Assembly: GCA_035495815.1 (NCBI GenBank)
Contig: DATJFH010000043.1
Span: 1-51,824, forward strand
DNA from: DATJFH01 sp035495815
GTDB lineage: Bacteria > Acidobacteriota > Terriglobia > Bryobacterales > Bryobacteraceae
Reading direction: 5' to 3'
Length of the DNA stretch: 51,824 bases
Under the pieces are notes generated by a model that worked only from the letters and a program-made list of their open reading frames with translations, did not search any database and had not been told where the DNA came from. Positions 25,089 to 35,927 of this stretch are shown piece by piece (positions within the stretch are counted from its first letter, which is position 1; each line of letters starts with the position of its first letter). A program made the translations under genes and the position numbers.

Positions 25089-26779
25089 ATCGAATCGCGC
25101 TCTGCTTGTGGGCCGTGTCCCTCTACGGCGCGGACGCCGACCTCATACTGCACAACGGCAAGATCGTGACCGCGGATGAGAAGTTTACCGTGCGGCAGGC
25201 GGTCGCGGTCGCCGCCGGGAAGATTGTCGCTGTCGGCCCCGAAGCCGAGGTGATGAAACAGCGAGGTCCTCACACTAAGGTCGTCGACCTGGCCGGACGC
25301 ACGGTACTGCCCGGCCTGATCGACAGTCACGTACATCCGCTGGGCGCGGGCCTGAGCGAATTCCGCGAGCCCCTGCCGCCCCTCGATTCGTTTGCCGCCA
25401 TCCAGAGCTACATTCGCGCGCAGGCGGCCAGGAAGCCCAAAGGGGCATGGATCGTGGTGCCGCGCACCTTCCCGACGCGTCTCAAGGAAATGCGAATGCC
25501 GACCCGCGAGACGCTGGACGTGGAGACCGAACATCCCGTGATGTTCGACGCCAGCTACACCGTAGTGGTGAACACGGCTGCGCTGAAGCTGTGCGGCATT
25601 ACGAGGAGCACGCCCAACCCGCCGAATGGCGAGATCGTCAAGGACAAGCGGGGCGAGCCGAACGGCATGCTGAAGAACGCCCAGTCCATGCTCAAGGGCG
25701 TCAAGGAAGACACCGGTTTCACGGAAGCCGAGAAGTTGCAGGCGCTCGAACAGATGCTGCGCCGGTATGTCGAAGCCGGCTTGACGGCCGTGTCGGACCG
25801 CGCCGTCACCGCCGCCGACATCGACCTCTATCGCAAGCTGAAAGCCGGCGGACGCCTGCCGGTGCGCGCTGTCCTGACTTGGCGGCTCGACGCCTCGCGT
25901 CCGGTCGAGGATCTGACGAAGCAGATCCAGTCGGCCGGATACACGACCGGCGCCGGAGACGACTGGCTGAAGTTCGGGGCCTTCAAAGTCACCATGGACG
26001 GCGGCATGACTATCGGCACTGCCTATCAGCGCATTCCTTACGGCGAGTTCGGCGAGCAGCTCTACGGACAGACGAACCCGGACGACCGCGGTCTGCTCTT
26101 CATCACACCGCAAAAGCTGCTGACGATTTTCCGGACCGCGCGCGACAAGGGCTGGCAGATCACCGCCCACTGCCAGGGCGGCGGCGCTGTCGATGCGTTT
26201 CTCGACGCGATGGAAGCGCTGAATAAGGAGAAGCCGGTGGGGCCGTCGCGTTCTCACCTGATGCATGCCAGTTTTCAAAGTCCTGAGGCTATCGCGCGCG
26301 CCCGGCGGCTCGGCATCGAGGCGGATATTCAGATGCCGTGGCTGTACAAAGACGGTCCTGCGCTGGAGAAGGTGTTCGGCGACCGGGGCATGCGCTACTT
26401 CATCCCGCTACGTACCTATTTGGACGCGGGCGTGGTCATCGCCGCCGGAAGCGATCACATGATCGGTCACGACAAAAACGGCGCCGTGAATCCGTACAAT
26501 CCGTTCCTCAGCATGTGGACCGCGATAACCCGGAAGACGACGCAAGGCAAGGTGATCCATCCGGAGGAGCGGATCACGCGTCAGGAAGCGTTGCGCATGC
26601 ACACGAGCGGCGCCGCCTACCTGCAGTTCGCCGAAAAGACCCGCGGATCGATCGAGGCGGGCAAACTGGCCGACATGGTGGTAATCGACCGGGATTACCT
26701 GACTGCGCCGGAAGATCAAATCCGCGAGATACAGCCCACGATGACGATTCTCGAAGGGAAGGTTGTTTATACGCGTTAG
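25085..26779 (+). CDS. Exported amidohydrolase, YtcJ-like
   Basis: A 564-residue metal-dependent hydrolase of the amidohydrolase-3 group. A short signal peptide (residues 1-16) leads into the small beta domain (LILHNGKIVTADEKF), the metal motif DSHVHPLG (His82 and His84), a further His in ITAHCQGGGAVDA and the late Asp in AAGSDHMIG. The frame is open upstream to 24344, but that part only shadows the MFS gene; the ATG at 25085 has GGAGG five bases before it and overlaps the MFS stop. Relatives act on amides or formylated compounds, but the substrate here is unknown. Confidence 0.9.
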   Translation: MNRIALCLWAVSLYGADADLILHNGKIVTADEKFTVRQAVAVAAGKIVAVGPEAEVMKQRGPHTKVVDLAGRTVLPGLIDSHVHPLGAGLSEFREPLPPLDSFAAIQSYIRAQAARKPKGAWIVVPRTFPTRLKEMRMPTRETLDVETEHPVMFDASYTVVVNTAALKLCGITRSTPNPPNGEIVKDKRGEPNGMLKNAQSMLKGVKEDTGFTEAEKLQALEQMLRRYVEAGLTAVSDRAVTAADIDLYRKLKAGGRLPVRAVLTWRLDASRPVEDLTKQIQSAGYTTGAGDDWLKFGAFKVTMDGGMTIGTAYQRIPYGEFGEQLYGQTNPDDRGLLFITPQKLLTIFRTARDKGWQITAHCQGGGAVDAFLDAMEALNKEKPVGPSRSHLMHASFQSPEAIARARRLGIEADIQMPWLYKDGPALEKVFGDRGMRYFIPLRTYLDAGVVIAAGSDHMIGHDKNGAVNPYNPFLSMWTAITRKTTQGKVIHPEERITRQEALRMHTSGAAYLQFAEKTRGSIEAGKLADMVVIDRDYLTAPEDQIREIQPTMTILEGKVVYTR

Positions 26780-26796
26780 GGTTTGTGGCCTACATC

Positions 26797-28578
26797 TTAC
26801 TCTGCCGCAAAGGCAAGCAGCACGTTGCCGGGCATGCCGCCCAGGGCGCCGTACCCGGAGTTCACATACAGCATCCCTTGCACTACCGTGGGACCGGCCG
26901 CATTCAGCGATCCTCCCCGCGCCTTTACGCCATTTACCGTCTCATACTCCCTCAAGGTGTCGTAATCCCATATGATTTTGCCCGCGCTGGTTTCATAGGC
27001 GCGCAGGTGGCCGTCCATCGACCCGGAAAAAATAACGCCGGGTATCACCGTTACCGCCGCCATCTGCGCCGCCGTACAGCCGGGCTTTCCCAGACACGCG
27101 GGCTTGGGCGCCGGCGTGTGCCATACTTTCTCGCCGGTTGCCAGCCGCAGCGCGAACATTCCGCCGCCCACCTCCGGCTTGCGCGACATCTGGTCGGAGA
27201 GCGCCACGTAGATATTCTCACCGTCGGCGGCCGAGCCCCATTCCACGCCGCCCAGGGCGCCGCCGCGACCCACGCGCGTTTGCCAGACGATCTTCCCCAT
27301 CTGCGCCGGATCGAGCGCGTGCACGACGCCGGACTTCTGTCCCACCACGAGCAGCTCCTTCCCGCCGACGCTGGTCAGGATCGGTGACGAGCCGAAGTCC
27401 AGGTCCTCGCCCGCGCTCTCGGGACAATTGGCTTTGTTCGGATTGATGCAGGAAAAATTCCAGCCGTCGCCGGGCGTCATCTGCCGCGACCACAGCATGC
27501 TGCCGGTCTCCATGTCGAAGGCGATGACGGCGTCGGTATGACGGTCGGCGGGGTCGGCGTAGCTGTTGCCCGTGGCCACATAGACGGCTTTGCGCCTGAG
27601 GTCGAGAGTCGGGGCGGACCAGATGGCGGCGCCGGCGGGACCGGTGAGTTGTGTCCCGGCCGAGTTCACTCGCGTCGGCTTGGGAGGATCGGGAATCGTG
27701 TAGGTCTTCCAGACCTGTTTGCCGCTCCTCGCATCGATCGCCACCAAGCTGCCCCGAAACGAGCAGCACGCGTACCTGACGTTCGCCGGGGGAACCTCCT
27801 CCACGGAGGACACCGGCACGAACAAACGGCCTCCCGAGAGCGCCGGCGCGCCTGTCACTCGCGCCTGCGGGTGCGAATCCACTTGCATCTGCCAGAGCAG
27901 GGCCCCGGTCTCGGCGTCGAGCGCGTAAACGTTGGCTTTGATGTCACCGAAGTAAATCGTATAGCGGCCCCCGCCCCGCGGCTCGACCGAGATAGCCGAG
28001 CGGGTCATCGCGGGGGCTTTGTAGGTCCAGTACCGGCAGCCGGTTTTGGCGTCGAGCGAGTACACCGTACCGTCGCCGCTGCCGATGAAGAGCCTGCCCC
28101 CGGCCACGACGGGCTGCGCAACCGCCACCGACTCACCCGGGTATCCCAAGGCCCACTTGAGCTTGAGACGGGCGGTTTTTTCGGCGTCGAGTCCAGCGGA
28201 TTTGGCGGGTTGATACCGGCTGTTGGCCAGATCTACGCCCCAGCCGTTCCAGCCCGGGCCATCCGGCAGGACGGAAAACTTCGACGACGGGCAGACTCCG
28301 GCCTGGATTGGCGTCTCCACGGTCGCGCCGCCCGAAAGATGGGCGGCGAGCGCGAGCCGCTCAGCGCCGCTCAGCATGGAACCCTGCGCCTTCATCGAGC
28401 CGGTCTCGAGCGCGGACAGAACTTTCTCCCTGGTAAGCAACTTCAGCGCGGCTGGCAGGGGCGCCCTCGTTTCGCTGCCCGCCTGGTGGCATCCCACGCA
28501 GTGTCCGGCGAACAGCGCCGCCGCATCTTGCGCCAGAGACACGGAAGCTGCTAAACAAAGAATGACAAAAAAGCGCAT
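26797..28578 (-). CDS. Exported PQQ-dependent dehydrogenase with N-terminal haem c domain
   Basis: A 593-residue periplasmic quinohaemoprotein. The signal peptide (residues 1-17, SLAQ) is followed by a small cytochrome c domain with CVGCH (residues 27-31) and an eight-bladed PQQ propeller (about 125-593) with repeats such as VYSLDAKTG, VYALDAETGALLW and VVHALDPAQMG. A vicinal Cys pair (YACCSF) is present, as in PQQ alcohol and polyvinyl-alcohol dehydrogenases. The start at 28578 is chosen because the signal peptide begins there; the longer frame has no such feature. The gene is divergent and almost abutting with potA, so its promoter must lie inside the potA reading frame. Confidence 0.88.
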   Translation of the reverse strand: MRFFVILCLAASVSLAQDAAALFAGHCVGCHQAGSETRAPLPAALKLLTREKVLSALETGSMKAQGSMLSGAERLALAAHLSGGATVETPIQAGVCPSSKFSVLPDGPGWNGWGVDLANSRYQPAKSAGLDAEKTARLKLKWALGYPGESVAVAQPVVAGGRLFIGSGDGTVYSLDAKTGCRYWTYKAPAMTRSAISVEPRGGGRYTIYFGDIKANVYALDAETGALLWQMQVDSHPQARVTGAPALSGGRLFVPVSSVEEVPPANVRYACCSFRGSLVAIDARSGKQVWKTYTIPDPPKPTRVNSAGTQLTGPAGAAIWSAPTLDLRRKAVYVATGNSYADPADRHTDAVIAFDMETGSMLWSRQMTPGDGWNFSCINPNKANCPESAGEDLDFGSSPILTSVGGKELLVVGQKSGVVHALDPAQMGKIVWQTRVGRGGALGGVEWGSAADGENIYVALSDQMSRKPEVGGGMFALRLATGEKVWHTPAPKPACLGKPGCTAAQMAAVTVIPGVIFSGSMDGHLRAYETSAGKIIWDYDTLREYETVNGVKARGGSLNAAGPTVVQGMLYVNSGYGALGGMPGNVLLAFAAE

Positions 28579-28603
28579 TTTCGGCGAGGATATCATAATC
28601 GCG

Positions 28604-29560
28604 TTGGAGCCCATTCTCGAGCTTCGTGAAGTGACCCGCCAGCACGGCGGGCGGCGCATCGTAGACCGGATCTCGTTCTCGGTGCCCCGGGGCGCGTTCT
28701 ATTCTCTGCTGGGTCCTTCGGGCTGCGGCAAGACGACGACGCTGCGGCTGATCGCCGGATTCGATGCCCCATCGGCGGGCGAGATTCTGCTCAGCGGAGT
28801 CCGCGTCAATGAACGCAAGCCGTACGAGCGTAACGTCAGCACGGTGTTCCAGAGTTACGCGCTGTTCCCCCATCTGACCGTGCAGGGCAACGTGGAATTT
28901 GGCCTGCGGCGGATTTCGTCGCCCGATATCGGGCGCAAGGTGAAGGAAGCGCTGGCGCTGGTGGAGCTTACCGGAAAGGAGGCGCGCTATCCGGCGCAGC
29001 TTTCAGGCGGCGAGCGGCAGCGGGTGGCGCTGGCGCGGTCGCTGGTGATGGATCCCGACGTGCTGCTGCTCGACGAGCCGCTTTCGGCCCTCGACCCCAA
29101 GCTGCGGAAGCAGATGCGAGTCGAGCTGAAGGCTCTGCAATCGCGAGTCGGCACGACCTTCCTGTTCGTCACGCACGACCAGGAGGAAGCGCTCTCCATG
29201 TCGGATTCGATCGCGGTGATGAACGGCGGCCGGATCGAGCAGATCGGATCGCCGGAGACCGTCTACCTGCGGCCGGCGACGCGCTTCGTGGCCGGATTCA
29301 TGGGAGCGGTGAACTGGATCAGGGGCGTCGGCTTGCGGCCGGAATCGCTGCGGCTAGCGCGGTTGGCGCCCAATGGCGGCCCCTGCTGCGCCGCGACAGT
29401 GACGCGGTCCGTGTTCCTGGGCAACTGCCTGCAGGTGCACGTGCGCCTGGAGAGCGGAGAGGAAGCCGTGGCCGAAGTGGAGCGCTCGTCGGATGCGTTT
29501 CAGGCCGGCGAATCGATCCACGCGTTCTGGAAAGGCGCCGACGAGATGGTGTTTCCCTAG
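28604..29560 (+). CDS. potA: Spermidine/putrescine-type ABC transporter ATP-binding protein
   Basis: The ATPase of a polyamine importer. All nucleotide-binding motifs are present (numbers from the TTG start): Walker A GPSGCGKTT (37-45), Q-loop FQSYALFPHLTV, signature LSGGERQRVALAR, Walker B LLLDEPLSALD and H-loop VTHDQEEA, followed by a short TOBE-like domain (about 245-318). The TTG at 28604 gives the family-like beginning MEPILELREV; a GAGGA lies 13 bases upstream. An in-frame ATG at 28562 is the alternative and would overlap the divergent PQQ gene. First gene of a potABCD operon; the potB ATG follows its stop directly. Confidence 0.92.
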   Translation: MEPILELREVTRQHGGRRIVDRISFSVPRGAFYSLLGPSGCGKTTTLRLIAGFDAPSAGEILLSGVRVNERKPYERNVSTVFQSYALFPHLTVQGNVEFGLRRISSPDIGRKVKEALALVELTGKEARYPAQLSGGERQRVALARSLVMDPDVLLLDEPLSALDPKLRKQMRVELKALQSRVGTTFLFVTHDQEEALSMSDSIAVMNGGRIEQIGSPETVYLRPATRFVAGFMGAVNWIRGVGLRPESLRLARLAPNGGPCCAATVTRSVFLGNCLQVHVRLESGEEAVAEVERSSDAFQAGESIHAFWKGADEMVFP

Positions 29561-30388
29561 ATGAAGCTGCGCTTCTGGTTCCTGCTGCCGGCGCGTATCT
29601 GGCTGACGATGCTGCTAGCCGTCCCGCTGGGAATCATCTGCGTGTATAGCCTATTGACGCGCGGCGCCTACGGCGGCGTCAGCCTGCCCTGGACTGCGGA
29701 AAACTTTACGCGGCTCGCCGATCCGCTGTACGGCGCCATCTTGTTGCGGTCTCTGTGGATGGCGGCCGCGGCTACGGCGCTCTGCCTGCTAATGGGCTTT
29801 CCGCTGGCGCTGTTTATCGCGCGGGCCCGGAAATGGCGCGGATTATACCTGTTCCTGGTGATTCTCCCGTTTTGGACCAGCTTTCTGGTTCGGACCTATG
29901 CCTGGATGTTTCTGTTGCGCGACACCGGCCTGGTGAACGCGGCGCTTCAGGCCGCAGGAATCATCCGAGAGCCTCTGACCCTGCTCTATAACAACGGCGC
30001 CGTGCTCCTTGGCCTGGTCTACGGCTACCTCCCGTTCATGGTCCTTCCACTGTACTCGACGCTCGAGCGCCAGGACCCGGCGCTGCTCGAAGCGGCGGCC
30101 GACCTGGGCGCGAAGCCTCTGGCAGCGCTGTTTCGCGTGGTGATCCCGCTGGCCGCGCCGGGGATACGAGCGGGCTCGATCCTGGTGTTCATCCCCTGCG
30201 TGGGCGCGTTCCTCACGCCGGACCTGCTCGGGGGCGGCAAGACCGTGATGATCGGCAACCTGGTGCAGAATCAGTTCACCACCGCGCGCGACTGGCCCTT
30301 CGGCTCTTCCGTCTCGCTGGCGCTGATGACGGTGGTGGTCGCGCTGGTCGTGCTGTTCCTGCGTCGCGACGCGGAGGAAGCGCTGTGA
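29561..30388 (+). CDS. potB: Spermidine/putrescine-type ABC transporter permease (PotB)
   Basis: A 275-residue inner-membrane permease with six predicted helices. The TSFLVRTYAWMFLLRDTG motif after helix 3 is characteristic of PotB, and the cytoplasmic EAA loop (LEAAADLGAKPLAALFRVVI) that docks on the ATPase is present. It forms a heterodimer with PotC. It starts on the base after the potA stop and overlaps potC by 4 bases. Confidence 0.93.
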   Translation: MKLRFWFLLPARIWLTMLLAVPLGIICVYSLLTRGAYGGVSLPWTAENFTRLADPLYGAILLRSLWMAAAATALCLLMGFPLALFIARARKWRGLYLFLVILPFWTSFLVRTYAWMFLLRDTGLVNAALQAAGIIREPLTLLYNNGAVLLGLVYGYLPFMVLPLYSTLERQDPALLEAAADLGAKPLAALFRVVIPLAAPGIRAGSILVFIPCVGAFLTPDLLGGGKTVMIGNLVQNQFTTARDWPFGSSVSLALMTVVVALVVLFLRRDAEEAL

Positions 30389-31149
30389 AGCCCGGGCTCT
30401 CGTTGTACGCGGCCGCGGTGTACGCGTTCCTGCATCTGCCGCTGCTGATCCTGGCGGCCTTCAGCTTCAACTCGTCCCGCTTTACGGTGTGGGAGGGATT
30501 TTCGCTGCGATGGTACAGGGCCGCGCTCAGCGATCCGAACCTGGCCGAGGCCGCCTGGAACAGCGTCGTAATCGCCATTGTCTCCACGATTTTATCCACC
30601 ATGGTGGGAACGCTCTGCGCCTACGGTTTCTGGAAGCGGCGCGACCGGGTATTGTCGAATGCGCTCTATCTTTCGCTGGTGACCCCGGAGATCGTGATGG
30701 GGGTTTCGCTGCTGGCTTTTTTCCAGTGGACCTTCAGGTTCCTGCACTGGCGATTGGGACTGCACACGGTGATCCTGGCGCACGTGGCGTTCTCGATCGC
30801 CTACGTGGTGATCGTGATCGCGGCTCGGCTTCGGACGCTGGACGGGTCGCTCGAAGAGGCGGCCATGGATCTGGGAGCGACCGAATGGGGAGCGTTCCGG
30901 CTTGTGACGCTGCCCGCGCTGGGGCCCGGCATTGCGTCCGCGGCTATGCTGGCGCTCACTGTTTCCTTCGACGATTACGTGATCACGAGCATGGTGGCGG
31001 GCGTGGATTCCGAGACGCTGCCCATGTGGATCTATGCCACCGCGCGGCGCGGAGCGAATCCGACGATCAACGCGATCTCCGCGCTGATCGTGGTGTTTTT
31101 CGGCGCGTTGATTCTGCTTTCGGAGCGCCTGCGGGGCTCCCAAAAGTGA
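30385..31149 (+). CDS. potC: Spermidine/putrescine-type ABC transporter permease (PotC)
   Basis: The second permease subunit, 254 residues with six predicted helices and an EAA loop (EEAAMDLGATEWGAFRLVTL). The FSFNSSRF and SFDDYVIT motifs are typical of PotC. The GTG start overlaps the potB stop (GTGA), and its own stop overlaps potD in the same way, so the whole operon is translationally coupled. Confidence 0.93.
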   Translation: MKPGLSLYAAAVYAFLHLPLLILAAFSFNSSRFTVWEGFSLRWYRAALSDPNLAEAAWNSVVIAIVSTILSTMVGTLCAYGFWKRRDRVLSNALYLSLVTPEIVMGVSLLAFFQWTFRFLHWRLGLHTVILAHVAFSIAYVVIVIAARLRTLDGSLEEAAMDLGATEWGAFRLVTLPALGPGIASAAMLALTVSFDDYVITSMVAGVDSETLPMWIYATARRGANPTINAISALIVVFFGALILLSERLRGSQK

Positions 31150-32168
31150 ACCGGCGGATCTTCTTTCTCGGTTTGACAGGCCTCGCCGGCTGCACCCGCG
31201 ACCGGCGCCAGCGGCTGAACGTCTATAACTGGTCGAACTATGTGGGGGCCGGCACGATTCCGGATTTCGAGCGCGAGTTCGGCGTGCGGGTTCGCTACGG
31301 CGTCTACGAGAGCAATGAGGAGATGCTGGCCAAGGCGATGACCGGCAACAGCGGCTGGGACGTGATGTTCCCCAGCAACTCGCTGATCGATCCCATGCGG
31401 CAGAACGGGTTGCTTGCGCCGCTGCGGCACCAATGGCTTTCGAACCTGGGGAACCTGGAGCCGCGCTTCCGCTCGCCGGCCTGGGATCCGGATCTGCGCT
31501 GGTCGATGCCGTACATGTGGGGAGCGAGCGGCATCGTCTTCGACAGAAAGATGAACCCGCGGCCGGCTGCCTGGAGCGACCTGTGGCGTCCCGTGCTACG
31601 CAACCATATCACCATGCTCGACGATGGGCCCGAGGTGCTGGGCGCGTGCCTGAAGAAGCTTGGGTACTCTCTCAATTCGTGCCGTTCTGACGAGCTTGAA
31701 AAGGCCCGCGCCGAGGCCATGGCGCAGAAGATGCTGTTGCGCGCCTATTTGAACGCGGAGGCGCGGGATCAGCTGGTGTCGGGCGACATCACGGCGGCGC
31801 AGTTGTGGGCCACCACGTCGCAACAGGCCATGGACGCCGCGCCGGCGCTCGACTTCGTGTTCCCCGAGGAGGGCTTTGCGCTGTATGCGGACACTGCCGT
31901 GGTATTGCGCGAGTCGAGGCGGGAGCGGCTGGCGCATGAATTCCTGGATTACCTGCTGAGGCCGGCCGTGGGCGCCGCGATCGTGAAAGAAACAAGAACC
32001 GCGACCGCGAATCGGGCGGCGCTGGAATTGCTGCCGGAGTCCGTGCGACAGAGTGCGACGCTTTATCCGCCTGAAGAGACGCTCCGCCGCGGCGAATGGT
32101 TCGAGCCGCTGCCGGCGGCCGGGCAGCGATTGCGCGATCGCATCTGGACGGAGATCAAGTCGGCGTAG
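31146..32168 (+). CDS. potD: Polyamine-binding lipoprotein (PotD)
   Basis: A 340-residue substrate-binding protein. The N-terminus is short and ends in a lipobox (LTGLAGC, Cys17), so it is likely anchored in a membrane. The binding-protein fold is clear from LNVYNWSNYVGAGTIPDFER, WDVMFPSN, MPYMWGASGIVFD and the LDDGPEVLGACLKKLGY segment, close to PotD. The GTG start is fixed by a GTGA overlap with potC; the frame upstream shadows potC. Whether spermidine or putrescine is preferred cannot be told. Confidence 0.9.
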   Translation: MNRRIFFLGLTGLAGCTRDRRQRLNVYNWSNYVGAGTIPDFEREFGVRVRYGVYESNEEMLAKAMTGNSGWDVMFPSNSLIDPMRQNGLLAPLRHQWLSNLGNLEPRFRSPAWDPDLRWSMPYMWGASGIVFDRKMNPRPAAWSDLWRPVLRNHITMLDDGPEVLGACLKKLGYSLNSCRSDELEKARAEAMAQKMLLRAYLNAEARDQLVSGDITAAQLWATTSQQAMDAAPALDFVFPEEGFALYADTAVVLRESRRERLAHEFLDYLLRPAVGAAIVKETRTATANRAALELLPESVRQSATLYPPEETLRRGEWFEPLPAAGQRLRDRIWTEIKSA

Positions 32169-32303
32169 CTGTTAAACGGGAAACAATCTTCTGCCGCGAA
32201 CAACGCTCGATGAGCGGCCTTACTCCTCCGGCAGGCCGAGGCGCACCTTCGGCGCGGGCGATACTCTGCGGGATCCTGTGCCTGGTGAGATCTTCCGCGC
32301 CGC

Positions 32304-32738
32304 CTAACTGCGGCCTGCGGCCCCTTTTATTTCCCGCTTGGCTGCGTCGAGCACGCCATTGATGAAATGGACCGACTCCTCGCCTGAGAATCTCCGGGCC
32401 AGTTCCAGCGCTTCGTCGATCGCTACCGGCGGGGGCGTATCGGTGGCCATCAGCTCGTAGATCGCCAGCCGCAGCACGTTGCGGTCGACCGCCGGCATGC
32501 GCTCGATCCGCCAGTGCTCGGCGTGCTGCGCGAGCCGGCGGTCGATCTCGTCGATGTTTTCGGCTACGCCTTTCACCAGCCGGTCCACGAATTCGTCGCG
32601 CGCGGGTTTGCTTTCACTTTGCTCCGAGTACAGAGTTTCGTAGAAAGAGGAAATGGCATCCTCGATCGGCCCTTTCCGCGCGTCCCACTGAAACAGTATC
32701 TGCAGCGACCGCTCGCGTGCTCGGTGACGGGAAGACAT
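32304..32738 (-). CDS. nusB: Transcription antitermination factor NusB
   Basis: A 144-residue all-helical RNA-binding protein that joins NusE (ribosomal protein S10) at boxA in rRNA operons. The beginning RHRARERSLQILFQWDARKG and the end (AIDEALELARRFSGEESVHF, INGVLDAAKRE) are diagnostic. It lies 9 bases downstream of ribH on the same strand, the classical ribH-nusB pair. The 135 bases between its end and potD hold nothing recognisable. Confidence 0.97.
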   Translation of the reverse strand: MSSRHRARERSLQILFQWDARKGPIEDAISSFYETLYSEQSESKPARDEFVDRLVKGVAENIDEIDRRLAQHAEHWRIERMPAVDRNVLRLAIYELMATDTPPPVAIDEALELARRFSGEESVHFINGVLDAAKREIKGAAGRS

Positions 32739-32747
32739 CGGGTCAGG

Positions 32748-33230
32748 TTAACCGGCGCTGCCGCGCAGCTTGCGCAACAGGTCCGCCATCTCCACAGCCG
32801 ACATGGCGGCGTCAAACCCTTTGTTGCCGCTTTTGGCCCCGGCCCGATCGATCGCCTGCTCCAGCGTGTTGGTGGTTAAAACACCAAATGCCAGCGGCAC
32901 CCCGGTTTGCATCGGAATTTGCCCCAGGCCCTTGGCGCACTCTCCGGCCACGTAATCGAAGTGCGGCGTGTCGCCCCGGATCACCGCGCCCAGACAAATG
33001 ATCGCATCATGCCGTTTTGCGAGGGCCAGTTCCCGCGCGATCACAGGCATCTCCCACGAGCCAGGCGCCTTCACGATCTCGATATCGGACTCGGCGCAAC
33101 CGGTGCGCGCCAGCGCGTCGAGCGCTCCGGCCAGCAGGCGCTCGGTAATGAAGCTGTTGAAGCGGGCCACGATGATGGCGAATCGCAGGCCTTTCGATGA
33201 CAGCCCGCCTTCGATCACTTTGCTCGACAT
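32748..33230 (-). CDS. ribH: 6,7-dimethyl-8-ribityllumazine synthase
   Basis: The penultimate enzyme of riboflavin synthesis, condensing the pyrimidine intermediate with dihydroxybutanone phosphate; it forms pentamers or 60-mer shells. The 160-residue protein has the expected motifs: ARFNSFITERLL, the PGSWEMP loop, GAVIRGDTPHFDYV with catalytic His90, and FGVLTTNTLEQA. It precedes nusB and is divergent to lepA with 53 bases between the starts. No other riboflavin genes are in the window. Confidence 0.97.
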   Translation of the reverse strand: MSSKVIEGGLSSKGLRFAIIVARFNSFITERLLAGALDALARTGCAESDIEIVKAPGSWEMPVIARELALAKRHDAIICLGAVIRGDTPHFDYVAGECAKGLGQIPMQTGVPLAFGVLTTNTLEQAIDRAGAKSGNKGFDAAMSAVEMADLLRKLRGSAG

Positions 33231-33283
33231 ATGGGATAATCAGGTGTCAGAAGCTTCATCATAACAGCAAACCCCATCTAGCA

Positions 33284-35095
<1,812 letters not shown>

Positions 35096-35216
35096 AGCCA
35101 TCGCACCAGCTCTCGAGGAAATCGCGCTGCGTCAGCTTGCCGATTACGACGCCCGCCGTCCCGGCGCCGTTTTCAGCGAGCCCGGGTTCGGTCTCACGCT
35201 GGCCGAGGCCTATGCA

Positions 35217-35888
35217 GTGCAGATGCGCGTGGCCGCTTTACGCGAAGCGCGCGGAGAGCGCGTGGCAGGATACAAACTGGGCTGCGCCGGCCCGGCCATT
35301 CAGCGACAGCTGGGAATCAGCGAGCCGGTCTTCGGTCACCTCTTCGAAGGGGAGCTTCACCGTTCCGGAATCTCGCTCGATGCCGCCTGCTATGACGGGC
35401 TCGCAATCGAAGGCGAATTCGCGCTGCGCCTGAAAGAGGATTACCGCGAGGGAGCGCCGGCAGCCGCGGCGGCTTTCGCAGTCATCGAACTCCATCAGTT
35501 CGTGTTCCGATCACCGGCCGGCTTCACCGCGGAGGAACTGGTGGCGAACAACGCCCTGCAGGCGGGCGTGGTTCTTCCCGTGGAGGAGATCCCCTGCGGC
35601 GACATTTCCGCATGGTCCGAACAAATGATCACGGTGACCCGCAATGGCGCCGAGCTCGGGACGGCTTGTTGCGGCGTTTTGGCAGGTGGGCCGCCGGCGA
35701 GCGTCGCGTGGCTGGCAGGACGTCTGGCGAGCTATGGGATGTCCCTTCGCGCCGGGCAGATCGTTCTCACGGGGTCGCCGCTGCCGCTTTTCCGCGTGGG
35801 ACCGGGCGACCGGGTGGAGGTCTCCTGCGGCCACCTTCCGCCGGTCGCCCTCCAGCTGCTAACTCGTGGAATAGAACGACAAATATAG
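35217..35888 (+). CDS. 2-keto-4-pentenoate hydratase-like protein (FAH superfamily), start uncertain
   Basis: From the first ATG, 223 residues related to MhpD-type hydratases: GYKLGCAGPAIQRQLGISEP, FGHLFEG, IEGEFALRLKED and LTGSPLP. Homologues begin about 40 residues earlier, and those residues are encoded in the same frame here (LADYDARRPGAVFSEPG and LTLAEAYAVQ), back to the lepA stop. In that stretch there is no ATG, GTG or TTG apart from the GTG at 35211. Either translation begins at 35211/35217, giving a truncated protein, or at an unusual codon such as ATC at 35100, 13 bases after an AGGAG. It may be coupled to lepA. Confidence 0.75.
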   Translation: MQMRVAALREARGERVAGYKLGCAGPAIQRQLGISEPVFGHLFEGELHRSGISLDAACYDGLAIEGEFALRLKEDYREGAPAAAAAFAVIELHQFVFRSPAGFTAEELVANNALQAGVVLPVEEIPCGDISAWSEQMITVTRNGAELGTACCGVLAGGPPASVAWLAGRLASYGMSLRAGQIVLTGSPLPLFRVGPGDRVEVSCGHLPPVALQLLTRGIERQI

Positions 35889-35927
35889 AGTAAAAGCATT
35901 ACGTGCTGTGGTGGTAAAATTTCTGTA

